This document shows, piece after piece, positions 1 to 64,000 of a stretch of DNA of 64,000 bases. The notes below the pieces were generated by a model, which had not been told where the DNA came from, did not search any database, and saw only the letters and a program-made list of their open reading frames with translations. The DNA comes from Amorphochlora amoebiformis (taxonomy: Eukaryota; Cercozoa; Chlorarachniophyceae), in the NCBI GenBank assembly GCA_054601695.1, contig BAAHQB010000081.1, positions 496,001 to 560,000 on the forward strand, read 5' to 3'. Made by a program: the position numbers and the translations under genes. Numbering within the stretch: position 1 is the first letter of the stretch; every line of letters starts with the position of its first letter.

Positions 1-146
1 TATATATATATACATACATATATACATTTATATGTATATTATATGCACATTCGTATTCTTATACATTTTACATAGACATACACATTGTAAGCGAAAGAAC
101 ACATAGATATTTAATTGAAAACCTCTCTCTCAGAATATTTAGGTAC
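1..146. repeat. Left edge: TA-rich intron
   Basis: A (TA)n run with scattered ATAC units, then non-repetitive AT-rich sequence. I see no exon here. It is presumably the intron after exon 6 of the minus-strand gene. Confidence 0.6.
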
Positions 147-5673
<5,527 letters not shown>

Positions 5674-6138
5674 TGAAGCCTTTTACCAATGGAACTCGCG
5701 AGGGACACGGGCGTATCGAATAGAAGGAATCAGTCTGGTGGACCAATTCCATCAATATCCGAGGTGTGAAATATTACAATCTGGCTAGGCCCCAGAGACC
5801 GTGAAATTATTAATTAATATAAATAATAAATTCGGATTAAAACTTCGGCTGAAGTTTATGTAACCTTTAAACATATTTCTTGGTAGTATCGAATATCTCA
5901 TATCTGATATACACACATATTCCCGCTGCACGTGCGCAGATTATTTTGCCCTTTCGATGTCGGATCAAACCGGCGGCGAAAACAGGGGCGAACGCAAAGG
6001 AGGAGGGGTAAATATGCGTGAAACTTTGCACTTGATTTAATGAAAATACTTGTTCAGCTCCATAAAGTAATTTGTTTCCTTCCCGGAAGACGTCGAATAC
6101 ACTTTCGACCTGCATGCCATCGAGACTCTTTTGACACG
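5674..6138. promoter_or_regulatory. Divergent intergenic region shared by the two genes
   Basis: About 465 bp of non-repetitive sequence separates the minus-strand ATG (5673) from the likely plus-strand ATG (6139). A CCAAT word lies at about 5741-5745, an AT-rich TATAAATAA at 5818-5826, and a 7-bp stem, 4-base loop inverted repeat at 5840-5857 (AAACTTC/GAAGTTT). Lineage-specific promoter motifs are unknown to me, so these are only candidates. A 98-codon minus-strand frame at 5867-6163 crosses this region. I do not call it, because it has no clear splice borders and ends in repeat-like sequence. Confidence 0.35.
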
Positions 6139-63300
<57,162 letters not shown>

Positions 63301-63471
63301 GTTACATATACATATATATATACATATAATATAATAATATAATAATATATATATAATAATATATATATATTATATATATTATATATATATATATATAACT
63401 TGAATATATATATAGATGTATATATGCATATAAAAAAACATTTACATATACCTTTATACATACATATATAT

Positions 63472-63503
<32 letters not shown>

Positions 63504-63841
63504 CAATATATATATAATATATGTTTGTGTGTATGTGTTTGTGTCTGTATATTTAGATATATTTGTCGATATATTTGCCACTGTGTTATCGATAGGACTT
63601 CTTCTCTATCCGGCTTCTTCTCCCTTTCTCTTCTCTCTTGGATTTTTGCTCTCTCTCTCTCTCTCTCTGTCGTATCTCTCTGGTCTTTAACCACATTCGT
63701 ATAGACTCTAATGATTCATCCTTGATATCTGAAACAACAAACAACTTAAACTTCCTGTCAAAGTCCTAAATGTCCTCTTGCACTTTGTTTAGGATGCATT
63801 CTTTGTGATATATTCTGTATTTGTGTGTACACATGTTGGTT

Positions 63842-63911
<70 letters not shown>

Positions 63912-63957
63912 ACCTATATAATGTGAATAGATATAATTATATTTAATATGAATATAT

Positions 63958-63999
<42 letters not shown>

Positions 64000-64000
64000 A
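63301..64000. other. Right edge: intron, no exon recognised
   Basis: TA/TAA arrays (63301-63520), a CT-rich stretch (63590-63690), about 150 bp of complex AT-rich sequence, then a long (TA)n and (TG)n run to the end. A possible exon after TTTGTTTAG at 63793 (DAFFVIYSVFV) would be phase 0, but the previous exon requires phase 2, so it is not called. Confidence 0.6.

Overview
This is a eukaryotic nuclear window with very dense introns. Two genes with short exons are separated by introns saturated with (TA)n and (TG/CA)n microsatellites. Nothing prokaryotic is present: no operons, Shine-Dalgarno sites or IS elements. I recognise no rRNA, canonical tRNA, CRISPR array or intact transposon. The protein domains (kelch, SPRY, F5/8C-like, RanBP2 fingers, galectin, calpain) and the intron density fit a single-celled eukaryote with expanded multidomain families. 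Intron-rich protists such as fornicates or foraminifera would fit, but that is a guess and the lineage cannot be fixed from this sequence.

Positions 147-5673 (minus strand) hold six exons of a gene for a probable type II membrane protein. They join in consistent reading phase, and the gene runs off the left edge. About 465 bp separate its first ATG (5673) from the likely start of the second gene (about 6139), so the two genes diverge from a shared upstream region.

Positions about 6139-63300 (plus strand) hold one enormous gene, still open at the right edge. I could assemble about 83 exons by hand (roughly 9.7 kb coding, about 3,200 codons). Almost every junction is GT..AG and keeps phase with the next. 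Domain order is: N-terminal region; galactose-binding/F5-8C-like domain; kelch-SPRY-kelch in one 2.36-kb exon; second F5/8C-like domain; a 7-residue repeat linker; three RanBP2-type zinc fingers; a long kelch region split over many exons; a second SPRY; more kelch; a beta-rich region; a galectin domain; a short helical linker; a complete calpain (C2) protease domain with Cys, His and Asn in place; a calpain domain III-like module; and a Cys/His cluster like a UBR zinc finger. The inferred product is a very large calpain protease carrying many glycan- and protein-binding modules.

The rest of the window is intronic: TA/TG arrays, polypurine and polypyrimidine tracts, an intronic (CAG)n tract followed by 48 consecutive C, small minisatellites, and several short tandem duplications sitting exactly on 3' splice sites. 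All exon coordinates were built by hand from splice dinucleotides, phase and protein sense. The three weakest places (exon 1, the 30553/31422 junction, the 43633/43806 junction) are flagged.
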